From assembly GCA_965227905.1 (NCBI GenBank), contig OZ245780.1, positions 5,022,001 to 5,086,000 of the forward strand: 64,000 nt of DNA. The letters run 5' to 3'. Positions 51,918 to 60,040 of this stretch are shown piece by piece. Source of the stretch: CBDDHT01 sp965227905. Its GTDB lineage: Bacteria; Pseudomonadota; Alphaproteobacteria; Rhizobiales; Methyloligellaceae. The notes below the pieces were generated by a model. It made no database searches. It was not told the origin of the DNA and was given only the letters and a program-made list of their open reading frames with translations. A program made the position numbers and the translations under genes. Each line of letters begins with the position of its first letter. Positions within the stretch are counted from its first letter, which is position 1.

Positions 51918-52106
51918 CTATGCGGCATTGCAGGTGCGAACACCGAGCAGCGTGTATAACGGACAGACACGAACCAGACCCGTCAGCAGTGGCACAAGCC
52001 CAACAAGCCCCCAGAGCGATTGCGGCCCGACAAACACGAGGCTCAACAGCGCCAGTCCGACGATCACACGCAGGACACGGTCGATAGTTCCGATATTCGC
52101 AGTCAT
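51918..52106 (-). CDS. DUF2892 (YgaP-like) inner-membrane protein
   Basis: A 62-residue protein, start MTANIGTIDRVLRVIVGLALL, followed by two hydrophobic helices and the CPLYTLLGVRTCN motif with two cysteines, as in the DUF2892 family (the YgaP C-terminal membrane part). Often found with sulfur-transfer or redox genes; the function is unknown. It is downstream of the Crp/Fnr-type regulator, with a possible palindromic site between them. Confidence 0.88.
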   Translation of the reverse strand: MTANIGTIDRVLRVIVGLALLSLVFVGPQSLWGLVGLVPLLTGLVRVCPLYTLLGVRTCNAA

Positions 52107-52176
52107 CTCTTCTTCTCCAAAATCCGAATTTGCTCGTCTGTTGGAGAGAAGCTAGTGCGCTCTCGGGCGGGCGTCT

Positions 52177-52189
52177 GTGACTATGTCAC
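52177..52189. promoter_or_regulatory. Short palindrome GTGAC-N3-GTCAC between crp/fnr and the DUF2892 gene
   Basis: The arms GTGAC and GTCAC are exact with a TAT centre, about 70 bases upstream of the DUF2892 start. It resembles half of a Crp/Fnr site (TGTGA...TCACA) but with closer spacing; binding by the neighbour is unproven. Confidence 0.45.
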
Positions 52190-52202
52190 GCTCGCGGGCC
52201 TC

Positions 52203-52871
52203 TCACGCGGAATCGGCAAGACGTTCGAGCGCAGCACGGTCGACGAGCGTTATCCGGCCGCGTCCAGGGTCGACCCAACCGCGTCGCTTGAACTCTTGAA
52301 TCTGACGGGTGACGACTTCCCGAGCCGTCCCGAGTTCGGTCGCGAGTTGTTGCTGTGTGACGTCCGCAGCGCCATTGTCGCCGGCAAGCAGGCAAAGCGT
52401 TTTGGCAAGACGGATGTCGATCCGTGAGAACGCGATGGCATTGATGACGTGGAAGAGCTCAGTGATCCGTTCCGAATAGCCCGCGAAAACGAACCGCCTG
52501 AATACATCGGAACGTGCCATTAATTCCTCAAACGTTGCCTGGGGAATCGCGATGGCTTCCGCGTCTGTCTCGGCAACGCCTTCCGCCACATAGGCTTCGT
52601 GGGCCAGCAGGCAGGCGGTGGTCAGAACGCAACTCTCCCCGCCCGCAACCCTGTAGAGAACGATCTCCCGACCTGATTCCGAAACCTGGCTAACGCGAAC
52701 GATACCACTCAGTAGAAGCAACATATGTTCTGGCGCTTTGCCTGGGCCGAAGACAATACTGCCCTTCGCAACGCTCACCGCGACACTATGGTCTTCAAGA
52801 TATCGGCGCGTCTCGTCATCGAGTGCACCGAGACCGGAAAACCGACTTGTCCATGATGGTTGGTCTTGCAT
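52203..52871 (-). CDS. Crp/Fnr family transcriptional regulator
   Basis: A 222-residue regulator with an N-terminal cyclic-nucleotide-like domain (about 20-130: MLLLLSGIVRVSQVSESGREIVLYRVAGGESC) and a C-terminal winged helix, recognisable as VTQQQLATELGTAREVVTRQIQEFKRRGWV (HTH near 165-190). The N-terminal Fe-S cysteines of FNR are absent; Cys in GGESCVLTTACLL could act as a redox sensor, as in a subgroup often adjacent to DUF2892 genes. That is inference from the neighbourhood. Confidence 0.88.
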   Translation of the reverse strand: MQDQPSWTSRFSGLGALDDETRRYLEDHSVAVSVAKGSIVFGPGKAPEHMLLLLSGIVRVSQVSESGREIVLYRVAGGESCVLTTACLLAHEAYVAEGVAETDAEAIAIPQATFEELMARSDVFRRFVFAGYSERITELFHVINAIAFSRIDIRLAKTLCLLAGDNGAADVTQQQLATELGTAREVVTRQIQEFKRRGWVDPGRGRITLVDRAALERLADSA

Positions 52872-53015
52872 TGGAGTCCTCGTGGGGCGTTGTGCAAAGC
52901 AAGTTTAGCTAACCGAAAGCGCATTGCGGATCAGGGCAAACGGTCACATCGCATCATGCCTCATTCGTATGACACAACGCTCTGGACCGAGAGCACCAAC
53001 GAGCGAATTCCAACA

Positions 53016-53492
53016 ATGATCCGACCGGCAACACCGAACGACATGTCCGCCCTGATGAATCTTGCCGATGCGACTGGCATGTTCGAGGCGAACGAACTCG
53101 AAGGCCTTGAGGGTATGGTATCCGCCTATTTCGATGGACATCTTGACGACGATCATTTCTGGATTGTCGATGAAATCGAGGGCGAGCTGCAAGGGGCTGC
53201 CTACTATGCGGCCGAGACCATGACCTATGGTGTCTGGAACCTCTACTTCATTGGCGTCCTGCCGTCGCGCCAGAGGCAAGGCGTTGGCGAGGCGCTCTTG
53301 AACCATGTCGAACAGGTTCTTCAAGAACGCAGCGAACGTCTGCTATTGATCGAGACATCCAGCCTGAGCGAATTCGAAAACGCGCGTTGTTTCTATCGTA
53401 AGCACGGCTATGACGAAGAAGCGCGCATTCGCGAATTCTACAAGAGCGGCGAAGATAAAATCGTTTTCCGCAAAGCGCTGACGCCACAATAA
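53016..53492 (+). CDS. GNAT family N-acetyltransferase
   Basis: A 158-residue acetyltransferase starting MIRPATPNDMSALMNLADA. The acetyl-CoA-binding motif reads LPSRQRQGVGEALLNHVE (Q/RxxGxG/A), after YFIGV and before a late FYRKHGYDEEARIREFY. The ATG at 53016 starts the domain; ATGs at 52957 and earlier give an unrelated N-terminal tail. Substrate is unknown. It lies divergent from the Crp/Fnr gene with overlapping upstream regions. Confidence 0.88.
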   Translation: MIRPATPNDMSALMNLADATGMFEANELEGLEGMVSAYFDGHLDDDHFWIVDEIEGELQGAAYYAAETMTYGVWNLYFIGVLPSRQRQGVGEALLNHVEQVLQERSERLLLIETSSLSEFENARCFYRKHGYDEEARIREFYKSGEDKIVFRKALTPQ

Positions 53493-53522
53493 CGCCGCCA
53501 CGATCCAAACCTGGCGCTACGT

Positions 53523-55406
53523 TCAGAACACCACATTCATCATCACCAGTGACACGACCAGGAACAGGATCGTCATGATCCCACCTGTTCGAACAAAGTC
53601 CACCACTTTATATCCGGCGGGGCCCATGATCAGAGCATTGACCTGATGGGTCGGGATGAGGAAGGAGTTGGAGGTCGAGATCGCAACAGTCATCGCGAAA
53701 ACAGCAGGATCACCACCGGCTGCCATAGCGATGGAAACAGCGAGTGGAACCAACAGGACGGTCGCGCCGACATTCGACATCACCAGAGTGAAAACCGTCG
53801 CGAGAATGGCAACGCCGCCCTGAAGCGCCCAGAGCGGCCATCCGTCGAGGATCGACAGGATCTGCTGTGCGATCCATTCCGCCGTCCCCGTACTCTGCAC
53901 CGCCTGACCGAGCGGAATCAGACTCGCCAAGAGAAAGACGGTACTCCAACTTACCGCATCGTAAGCATCATCCAGATCGATCACCCGCGTGATAATCATG
54001 CCGACCGCTCCGGTCAGAAGACAAAGGGACAGCCGCACATCCGAAAACAGAATCAAACCGAGTGCGATCACGAAAAACAGGAGTGCCCAGCCCACTTTTT
54101 TCGGGCGCATTTCATCGCGCGGGAAGTCGGCCGTCACGACAACAAAGTCCCGGTCGCGCGTCAGCCGCGTCAACGCCTCCCAAGTGCTGTGAATGACAAG
54201 TGTATCCCCGGCCAGGAAAGGCACTTCGCCAACCGGCGTCGCCTTGTGATCGTCGGTTTCGACATAGCTGAGCGTCTCTTCCCCCCGGTGGATCGCCAGC
54301 AGACTGGCGCCATACTTCTTTCGGAAAACCACGTCGTGCGCGCATTTCCCGATTAGGGACGAACCTGGCGGAATCACGATCTCCGCTACGCCCGACTTCG
54401 TCGGCGCGTAGTCTTCGGCAAAGACCTCCAGGGAGGGTAGAAGTTCAAACCCCTCCGACCCCACCATTTCCTGGATAACCTTGGTCCGGCCGAGAACCGC
54501 AAAGCGACACGGACAGGTGATCTCTGTCTGGATCGTGGGCGCAAACCATCGGCGACCATCGTAAAAGGTCCCGATGATGTAGACATGATACTTCTGCATC
54601 ACATCGTCCAGGGTCTGACCGGTCACGCGGTGGCCTGCCGGCACAACAACCTCGAAAATGTCGGCCTTGAGACCGTAGATCCGCTTCAGATAATCTTTTA
54701 GGGACTGGGCGCCGGCCCCATCGTCGGACGTGTCCCCCTTGGGAAGAACCCATCGACCGAAAAGCACGAAATAGAGAATGCCTGTTGCGACAAGACAAAC
54801 CCCGATAGGCGTCACTGAAAAAAGGCCAAAGGGCGCCATCTGGGCTGAAGCCGGTAGCTCCTTGTTGGCACTCGCGATCAAGTCGTTGAGTAGAATCAGG
54901 GGTGATGATCCGACCATGGTCATTGTGCCTCCCATGATCGCGCAGAACCCCATCGGCATGAGGAGACGGCTGAGCGGCAGTCCCGTGCGGACCGAAATAC
55001 GGCTGACGACAGGCAGGAACAGAGCGGCAGCTCCAACATTCTGCATGAACGAGGAGATGATTCCGACGGTGCCGGAAATGATCGGAACGACCCGCTTCTC
55101 CGTACTACCGCCATATTTCAAGATGACGGCAGCCACTTTGCTCATCAAACCGGTCTTATCGAGGCCGGCGCCGATAATCATCACCGCGATAATCGAGACA
55201 ACCGCATTGGATGCAAATCCGTCAAAGAGGTGATTGACGTCGGCCAATCCTCCCAAGCCCGGTAGAAAGCTCAACAGACCCAGCAGCACCATGACCGTTA
55301 TTGCGGCGAGATCGACACGTAGAATTTCGGAAACAAACAGAAAAACCGTAAATCCCAGCAAGCAGAGGACAACGATCATTTCCGTCGTCAGCGAGACGGC
55401 ACTCAT
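53523..55406 (-). CDS. SLC13-type permease with internal TrkA-C domains
   Basis: A 627-residue membrane protein from the ATG at 55406. It has hydrophobic transport domains at both ends (residues 5-195 and 400-627) with the SLC13/DASS segments GFASNAVVSIIAVMIIGAGL and MSNVGATVLLVPLAVSIA-type stretches, separated by two soluble RCK_C/TrkA_C domains (about 210-390). This architecture is typical of sulfate- or dicarboxylate-type divalent anion:sodium symporters with ligand-gating domains. Convergent with the GNAT gene and divergent from gntR. Confidence 0.88.
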   Translation of the reverse strand: MSAVSLTTEMIVVLCLLGFTVFLFVSEILRVDLAAITVMVLLGLLSFLPGLGGLADVNHLFDGFASNAVVSIIAVMIIGAGLDKTGLMSKVAAVILKYGGSTEKRVVPIISGTVGIISSFMQNVGAAALFLPVVSRISVRTGLPLSRLLMPMGFCAIMGGTMTMVGSSPLILLNDLIASANKELPASAQMAPFGLFSVTPIGVCLVATGILYFVLFGRWVLPKGDTSDDGAGAQSLKDYLKRIYGLKADIFEVVVPAGHRVTGQTLDDVMQKYHVYIIGTFYDGRRWFAPTIQTEITCPCRFAVLGRTKVIQEMVGSEGFELLPSLEVFAEDYAPTKSGVAEIVIPPGSSLIGKCAHDVVFRKKYGASLLAIHRGEETLSYVETDDHKATPVGEVPFLAGDTLVIHSTWEALTRLTRDRDFVVVTADFPRDEMRPKKVGWALLFFVIALGLILFSDVRLSLCLLTGAVGMIITRVIDLDDAYDAVSWSTVFLLASLIPLGQAVQSTGTAEWIAQQILSILDGWPLWALQGGVAILATVFTLVMSNVGATVLLVPLAVSIAMAAGGDPAVFAMTVAISTSNSFLIPTHQVNALIMGPAGYKVVDFVRTGGIMTILFLVVSLVMMNVVF

Positions 55407-55705
55407 CTTGGATTCCCCCCAGTCTGGCTTCCATTCTTGCGCGACAGCGACATGAACACCAGACCTCATTGATCCTGCGTCGTGACTCCACCCAAAAGCG
55501 GCATAGTTTGCGCAGCATCGCCCCGACGAGCCTAAGGCCTGACGATTGAGCCTGAGCAATATCGTTCGCCGGCTAGCACCCCATGGTATGGGGGGCTCCC
55601 TTTGTCTTTTTTCAATGCCTTTCGATTCGATTGAGCTATTGTTTCAATACCTAAGACAATGCCACCAATGCTGTTTCTCTAACCAGGGAGCGTCGACAGA
55701 AACCA
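55407..55705. other. Divergent intergenic region between SLC13 and gntR
   Basis: About 300 bases without a gene. A small CCCCAT-GGT-ATGGGG hairpin near 55578 is visible, plus an AT-rich run toward gntR that may contain its promoter. No operator is convincing. Confidence 0.4.
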
Positions 55706-56413
55706 ATGGCCACCTCTGGTGCAACGCGCATCCGTGATCTCGCCGATCAGATCCTCACGCACATCAGAACGGGTGAATTCGCACCAGGCTCGCGCCTGCG
55801 CCAGGAAGCACTGGCGGAGCAATTTTCCGTCAGTCGAACACCTATCCGCGAAGCCTTGCGGATACTCGAGACGCAAGGATTTGTGCGCCATGTGCCCAAC
55901 CAGGGTGCCATCGTTCGGGTTCCGGAACCGCGAGAGATCCGCGATGCCTATCAAGTAAGAGCTGAGTTGGAAGGGCTTGCCGCCGAATTGGCAACCGAGT
56001 GGATCACCGATGCCGATGTCGAGCGATTGCGGGCGGCCAATGACGCCTTCGTCAGCGTCGTCGAGGCCTCGTCCTCAGACAAGCCCGCCCCGGATAGGAA
56101 AACGGACGGCCCGGCCACCTGGGTCGAAGCCAATGACGCCTTCCACGACATTATTCTGGCGGCGAGCGGCAACGATTGCCTGCGTCGCATGATCAGCGAA
56201 TTGCACGGCGGCGTCCTGCGTCCCGTGATGCTGGCGACGGTCTCGATCGATGGCCGCCAGATGCGCGAAAATGTTGCCCAGCATGCGGCGATCATGGCTG
56301 CCATCGAGCGCCATGACGCCGTGGAGGCACGCCGCCAGATGACCCATCACATCAAGCGCTCCGGCGAGCTGATGGTCCGCTGGCTTGAGAATAGCGGTAA
56401 TGCCGAAGGCTAG
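55706..56413 (+). CDS. GntR family transcriptional regulator (FCD domain)
   Basis: A 235-residue regulator. The wHTH (residues 5-70) has LADQILTHIRTGEFAPGSRLRQEALAEQFSVSRTPIREALRILET, the GntR signature, followed by an FCD ligand domain (about 80-225) whose metal-binding residues likely include Asp in NDAFHDIILAASGN and two His in the MTHHIKRS area and earlier. FCD regulators respond to carboxylates. Its possible target is the cupin gene 160 bases downstream on the other strand, whose promoter carries a palindrome. Confidence 0.92.
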   Translation: MATSGATRIRDLADQILTHIRTGEFAPGSRLRQEALAEQFSVSRTPIREALRILETQGFVRHVPNQGAIVRVPEPREIRDAYQVRAELEGLAAELATEWITDADVERLRAANDAFVSVVEASSSDKPAPDRKTDGPATWVEANDAFHDIILAASGNDCLRRMISELHGGVLRPVMLATVSIDGRQMRENVAQHAAIMAAIERHDAVEARRQMTHHIKRSGELMVRWLENSGNAEG

Positions 56414-56449
56414 ACAGGGGCGCGCGCGTTCCCTTTCAAACAGAACCGA

Positions 56450-56531
56450 CGTCCCGGACCTGATCCGGGACCCAGGGCAAAGAACTGGGAAGGTGCCGTG
56501 TAGCCCTGGGCCCCGGATCAAGTCCGGGGCG
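56450..56531. repeat. Intergenic palindromic repeat downstream of gntR
   Basis: CGTCCCGGACCTGATCCGGG on the left and its near inverse CCCCGGATCAAGTCCGGGGC on the right, with matching CCAGGGC/GCCCTGG inner arms. Same class as the repeat at 26800 though with a different core; can act as a bidirectional terminator between the convergent gntR and cupin genes. Confidence 0.7.
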
Positions 56532-56574
56532 TTTCGCTCTTCGGTCGGCTAACTGACTCTGCCCGCACCAGCAC

Positions 56575-57063
56575 TCAATAGTCGAAGCGCTCCTTGTCGA
56601 GGTCCGGATGTTCTTTCAGATTGAACCGGCCATCGTAGATCGGCCCCTTACCGGTTGTCGGTCCCTGATACTGGACGAACAGGATGTCTCCGCCGGTCTC
56701 GGTCTTCATCTCCTGCTCGGTATGAGGGTCGGGATGAAAGACCATCGTTCCCGGACCATATTTCTCGCCGGCAATGTCGAATTCACCGCTCAGAATATAC
56801 CAGACCTGCGCAAAGTAATGACTGTGCAACGGGTGCCCGCCACCCGGCTCATACCGCAACACACCGGCATTCGGCTCTGTCGGTCGCTCCGGATTGGGGT
56901 GAAACAACATTTTGCTTTTGACGCCCGCGAAGCGCTGCACTTCCCAGTCCATGTCGTCGAGATGGCGGCATTCGTGGCCGGCATGGGCACTGGTCAGCGG
57001 TGCTTTTCTCGGATCGGCTGTCGGAAGCTTGGTGATCGGATCGATATCGGTGTCGGTACTCAT
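56575..57063 (-). CDS. Cupin domain protein
   Basis: A 162-residue cupin. The conserved cupin motif 1 appears as GGGHPLHSHYFAQVWYILSGEF (two His and a Glu/Gln position) and motif 2 as GPGTMVFHPDPHTE. The metal site is intact, so a dioxygenase or binding protein is possible; no specific family is recognised. It has a palindrome around its putative -10 box and lies opposite gntR. Confidence 0.85.
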   Translation of the reverse strand: MSTDTDIDPITKLPTADPRKAPLTSAHAGHECRHLDDMDWEVQRFAGVKSKMLFHPNPERPTEPNAGVLRYEPGGGHPLHSHYFAQVWYILSGEFDIAGEKYGPGTMVFHPDPHTEQEMKTETGGDILFVQYQGPTTGKGPIYDGRFNLKEHPDLDKERFDY

Positions 57064-57133
57064 TGGCGTTCCTCCTGGGTCAGACGTAACCGCGCCGGCA
57101 TGAGCGGCATCACCGCATCATGCCGACTACTAA

Positions 57134-57162
57134 TGTATCCGTTTATTATTATATTGGATACA
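57134..57162 (-). promoter_or_regulatory. Inverted repeat around the putative promoter of the cupin gene
   Basis: TGTATCC and GGATACA are exact arms with a 15-base AT-rich spacer, which on the minus strand contains TATAAT, a -10-like box. It is 70-100 bases upstream of the cupin start. FCD-type GntR regulators often bind sites containing such GTATCC/GGATAC arms, so the neighbouring gntR may act here. Confidence 0.6.
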
Positions 57163-57205
57163 ATTTTGTCGCACACTTTGAAAGCCTGACCGGACCCGAA
57201 ATGAT

Positions 57206-57234
57206 GCCGCCTCGGACCCACAATCCGAGGCGGC
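57206..57234 (-). terminator. Hairpin downstream of the secreted repeat-protein gene
   Basis: GCCGCCTCGG and CCGAGGCGGC are perfect ten-base arms with a nine-base loop. It follows the end of the minus-strand gene by about 38 bases; the sequence after it is only mildly T-rich, so the terminator assignment is tentative. Confidence 0.55.
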
Positions 57235-57271
57235 GATACGCTCTGCAAATACAAGCCGAAAGAAAGCCGGT

Positions 57272-58315
57272 CTATCTGCGACGCCCTCGGCTCTTTCGGT
57301 TACGGTTGTTCCGCGCCTTGCGCTTCGAGCCTCCAGCTATCCGCATATCGCGACGCTTGCGGTCATTGCCGCGAAGCTGCCTGGTGCTCTTGGCTTTGTT
57401 CCGGCCCACATTGCTGGCAGGCTTAAGGTTCTGCCGGGTGATACCCTGGACCTTGCGTGCCGGAGCCTTCGCCCGCGCCCCGCGCTTCTTCGGTGCAAAG
57501 ACCGGCCGGCCGTAGATCGAGCGATCGTTCCCAATCTGTCGCTTGCCTTTCTGGCCCTTGACGCCAACCGGGCGTCCCCAGATCGAACGATCATTGCCGA
57601 GCGGCCGTTTTCCAGCCCGATCGATCTTCTGAGTCTTCGAGCCGACGGGCCGGCCGTAGATCGAGCGATCATTGCCGAGCGCACTCTTGGCGCTCTGCTT
57701 GATAGCGAGATCCTTGCGCGTGATGCCTTTGGCCCGCGCGGGCAACGTCGAACGGAGTTGCCCAACCGGACGACCCCAACCAGGCTGTGCCGGTGCACGC
57801 GGCGGTATGACGGCCGGCGGTTTGCCAACGCGGACAAGCCCGTTCGCGATATCCTTACCTGTATCGCGAAGTGCGCCTCCGGCCTCCTTGATCGTCTCGC
57901 CAACTTTACGTCGTTCCCGATCGATCCCGCGCTCCAATCGATCCTGCGCGCCCGTGACAAAGCCCTTCGTGCCACGACGCGCGCGATCGAGTTGCTCTTT
58001 TGTCGGGGCACGTCCGTGTCGGATGCCTTCGTAAAGTCGCCCACCGACCTGACCGACGAATTCGCCGGTGACTGTGCCGACGGCCTCCGCAGTGCCCTTG
58101 CGAACCGCCTTGTCGAGTTCCCTGGAGGCATCGTAGGCCCCCTTGCCGACTTTGGCCGCGGTCTTCCCGACCTTCTTGGCGCCTTTCCATACGTCGCCAA
58201 GACCAAAGGCTTCTGCCACCGGCGCAGTCACGACCGCGGCGGAAATTGTGAAAGCACCTGTCGCAGCAAGAGTTGCGGCAAGCGCAAAGCTATACGTTCT
58301 GATGGCTACTCTCAT
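57272..58315 (-). CDS. Secreted basic protein with GNDRSI(Y/W)GRPV repeats
   Basis: A 347-residue protein with a signal peptide (hydrophobic AAVVTAPVAEA, cleavage near residue 36). The mature part is Lys/Arg/Gly-rich. Three copies of a 12-residue unit GNDRSIYGRPV (third copy and second with Trp) are at about 213-224, 239-250 and 261-272, and a GITR(K/Q) motif occurs at 197 and 291. The C-terminal 60 residues are very basic (RNRKSRGRRR end). No domain is recognised; envelope or nucleic-acid/polyanion binding is inferred from composition. Confidence 0.8.
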   Translation of the reverse strand: MRVAIRTYSFALAATLAATGAFTISAAVVTAPVAEAFGLGDVWKGAKKVGKTAAKVGKGAYDASRELDKAVRKGTAEAVGTVTGEFVGQVGGRLYEGIRHGRAPTKEQLDRARRGTKGFVTGAQDRLERGIDRERRKVGETIKEAGGALRDTGKDIANGLVRVGKPPAVIPPRAPAQPGWGRPVGQLRSTLPARAKGITRKDLAIKQSAKSALGNDRSIYGRPVGSKTQKIDRAGKRPLGNDRSIWGRPVGVKGQKGKRQIGNDRSIYGRPVFAPKKRGARAKAPARKVQGITRQNLKPASNVGRNKAKSTRQLRGNDRKRRDMRIAGGSKRKARNNRNRKSRGRRR

Positions 58316-58817
58316 GTCATTCTCTCCAATTTGCTCTCGCCCCGGATGATTACAGGGGCCTGAAACTGGAGATGAACCGAACAGAGAACGATCCGACGGT
58401 TACAGATCTGTTTCCAGAAAGTTTAACAACTCTGCTATTACAATGACTTATAACCGTATGCGTCACGTTTCATTGTTTTCAGAAAAGTTTCTTTGTTTCA
58501 GCAATGCTTCCGCTCGATGAACACATATTCATAAAAGGAAACACAGGCGACGCGCTGCGCGCCGGTCTGTCTGCTCTTCTAAGGTAGGGAGACAAAGCAC
58601 AGCATCACCGGAAAGGCATCGCGTGGAATGCCCGAAACAGAACAGTCCCGTTTTCGTCATTCCGGACAAGCCAGCCGCAAGCTGGTGCAGATCCGGAATC
58701 CAGAGTGATCAGTGCCGAAGGCTCCACATCTAACGCTGGTTTCCTGCTCTCGAGATGGGGCTGTCCCCTCACACGGTCAGGAATGACGGACAAATTCCAT
58801 TCTTCACAAGTCGTCCA
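58316..58817. other. Intergenic region with a palindromic repeat
   Basis: About 500 bases between the secreted repeat-protein and the YHS-protein genes. It contains the repeat at 58654-58790 and an AT-rich promoter-like half near 58440-58540; no gene is supported. Confidence 0.5.
58654..58790. repeat. Inverted-repeat element with GTCATTCCGG/GGAATGAC arms
   Basis: CGTCATTCCGGACAAG at the left and GGTCAGGAATGACGG at the right are inverse arms; inner parts (CAGCC-GCAAGCTG) form another small stem. The short ORF across it (58605-58793) translates as repeat, not as a protein. Confidence 0.65.
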
Positions 58818-59279
58818 CTAATTCTCGCGAATGCCGACTGTCTTCGCATAGGCTCTCGCCGCCGCGATCACACCTTCCGGGTTCCTGTCGAAACGCTTGG
58901 CGCCGGCAACGGCGTAGAACATATAGAGTTTGCCCCTATGCATCCGCCAGATCGTCGGATTGCCGTTCACCACATGCTGCTGCGAAAGCCCGCCTGTGCA
59001 ATAGGCCCCGAACTGCGGCGTGTAGCGGGCCGGGTTGGCCCGAAACGTTGCGGCCTCCTTCGCGGTCCTGAAATACCAAGTGCCGCCATTCCACTTCACG
59101 ACATGGCGCGATTGCCCGACGGCCGACTTTCCCGCCTTGAAGTACGCCGTCGTATCGTAGCCCCGGATTTGCACGTCACCGCCAGCCCAGCGGGCATATT
59201 TGCTGCCGGCCTCCACTGAATGTGCCGTCATGAGCACCAACAGGCCGCTCAGGATCAAACCGGTCAAACCACGTATCAT
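58818..59279 (-). CDS. YHS domain protein with signal peptide
   Basis: A 153-residue exported protein. Residues 1-24 form a signal peptide (GLILSGLLVLMTAHSVEA). The remainder is a YHS-like domain: VQIRGYDTTAYFKAGKSAVGQ, WYFRTAKEAATFRANPARYTP and GAYCTGGLSQQHVVNG. Members of this family are often in copper or nickel-handling settings; here it stands alone. A metal-binding role is possible but not shown. Confidence 0.88.
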   Translation of the reverse strand: MIRGLTGLILSGLLVLMTAHSVEAGSKYARWAGGDVQIRGYDTTAYFKAGKSAVGQSRHVVKWNGGTWYFRTAKEAATFRANPARYTPQFGAYCTGGLSQQHVVNGNPTIWRMHRGKLYMFYAVAGAKRFDRNPEGVIAAARAYAKTVGIREN

Positions 59280-60040
59280 ATCAATAGGCTCCGAATTCGT
59301 GCGATTGTGCTCATACCCCTACAATCGAACGGCATGACTTGGCACCACACATTCGCTTGAACGCGGTTGCCGCCTGCCGACCGCTGCAGCCTGAGTGCCT
59401 CACAACAGCCTCTTCCATGGCCGCATGACAGGCGCATTCACACACACAACACTGCCACGCAGGCTTACTTGGAGTCTGCTAGGATTCAGGGTCCTATGAA
59501 GTGCCGCAATCCCCGCAACTTCATGCCTTGGCGCTTCTCCGACGCCAGCGAGCCCGTTCAACCATCTCGGCGGACATACCGGGCGTCCGAGAAACCTGCG
59601 CATCTCCAGTCTTCGGCGGTTCCTGAGCTACGTCGGCTTGGGGGTCGTAGCTATCGATTTTTTCCGCACATTTATAAGCCCGGAAAGAACATTAGACCGG
59701 CCATTAAATGGCATAAGAGAAACCCAACAATCCAGGTGTTCATTCTTGATGCGACGTTGCTGCACCATTTTGCAGATATTCAGAATTGGCGCGCTTCGCG
59801 GGCTAGCGATCGATTGGCGTGAATTGACACAAATTGGCGGGAAATGTCCGGCATTTGGCGAGAATTGTCCTGTAAATACTGCCCTCCAGCGTTCATTCTA
59901 ACCTCAGGAGAACTTAGCCAAGCATCTGAAATGACACACAGTTTCCAAAAGCTCAACAGAGATCACTCGGCCCGGTTCGGCAAACGATACGCTGGCTCGC
60001 GTCGTGTTTTGACCTGCGCAAAATGTCGGGAGGCTCGATC
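59280..60040. other. Gene-poor region upstream of the AraC gene
   Basis: About 760 bases, more AT-rich from 59640 on. Frames of up to 151 residues occur but lack codon bias, family signatures and ribosome sites. It holds the direct repeats at 59813-59870 and presumably the promoter of the interrupted araC gene. Confidence 0.5.
59813..59870 (+). promoter_or_regulatory. Three direct repeats TTGGCG-n-GAAwTG spaced about 20 bases
   Basis: TTGGCG occurs at 59814, 59834 and 59855, each followed one base later by GAATTG or GAAATG and then a C/A-rich tail. The spacing is about two helical turns, and the repeats lie on the same face, as in AraC-family binding regions. A fourth TTGGCG at 59786 is less well placed. 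Confidence 0.65.

Noticed and set aside
58605..58793. Open frame of 62 residues on the minus strand
   Set aside because: It is the translation of an inverted-repeat element with GTCATTCCGG arms; such frames recur as artefacts.
59367..59822. 151-residue plus-strand ORF
   Set aside because: No codon bias, family motif or Shine-Dalgarno sequence; Arg/Ser/Pro-rich as in random GC-rich frames.
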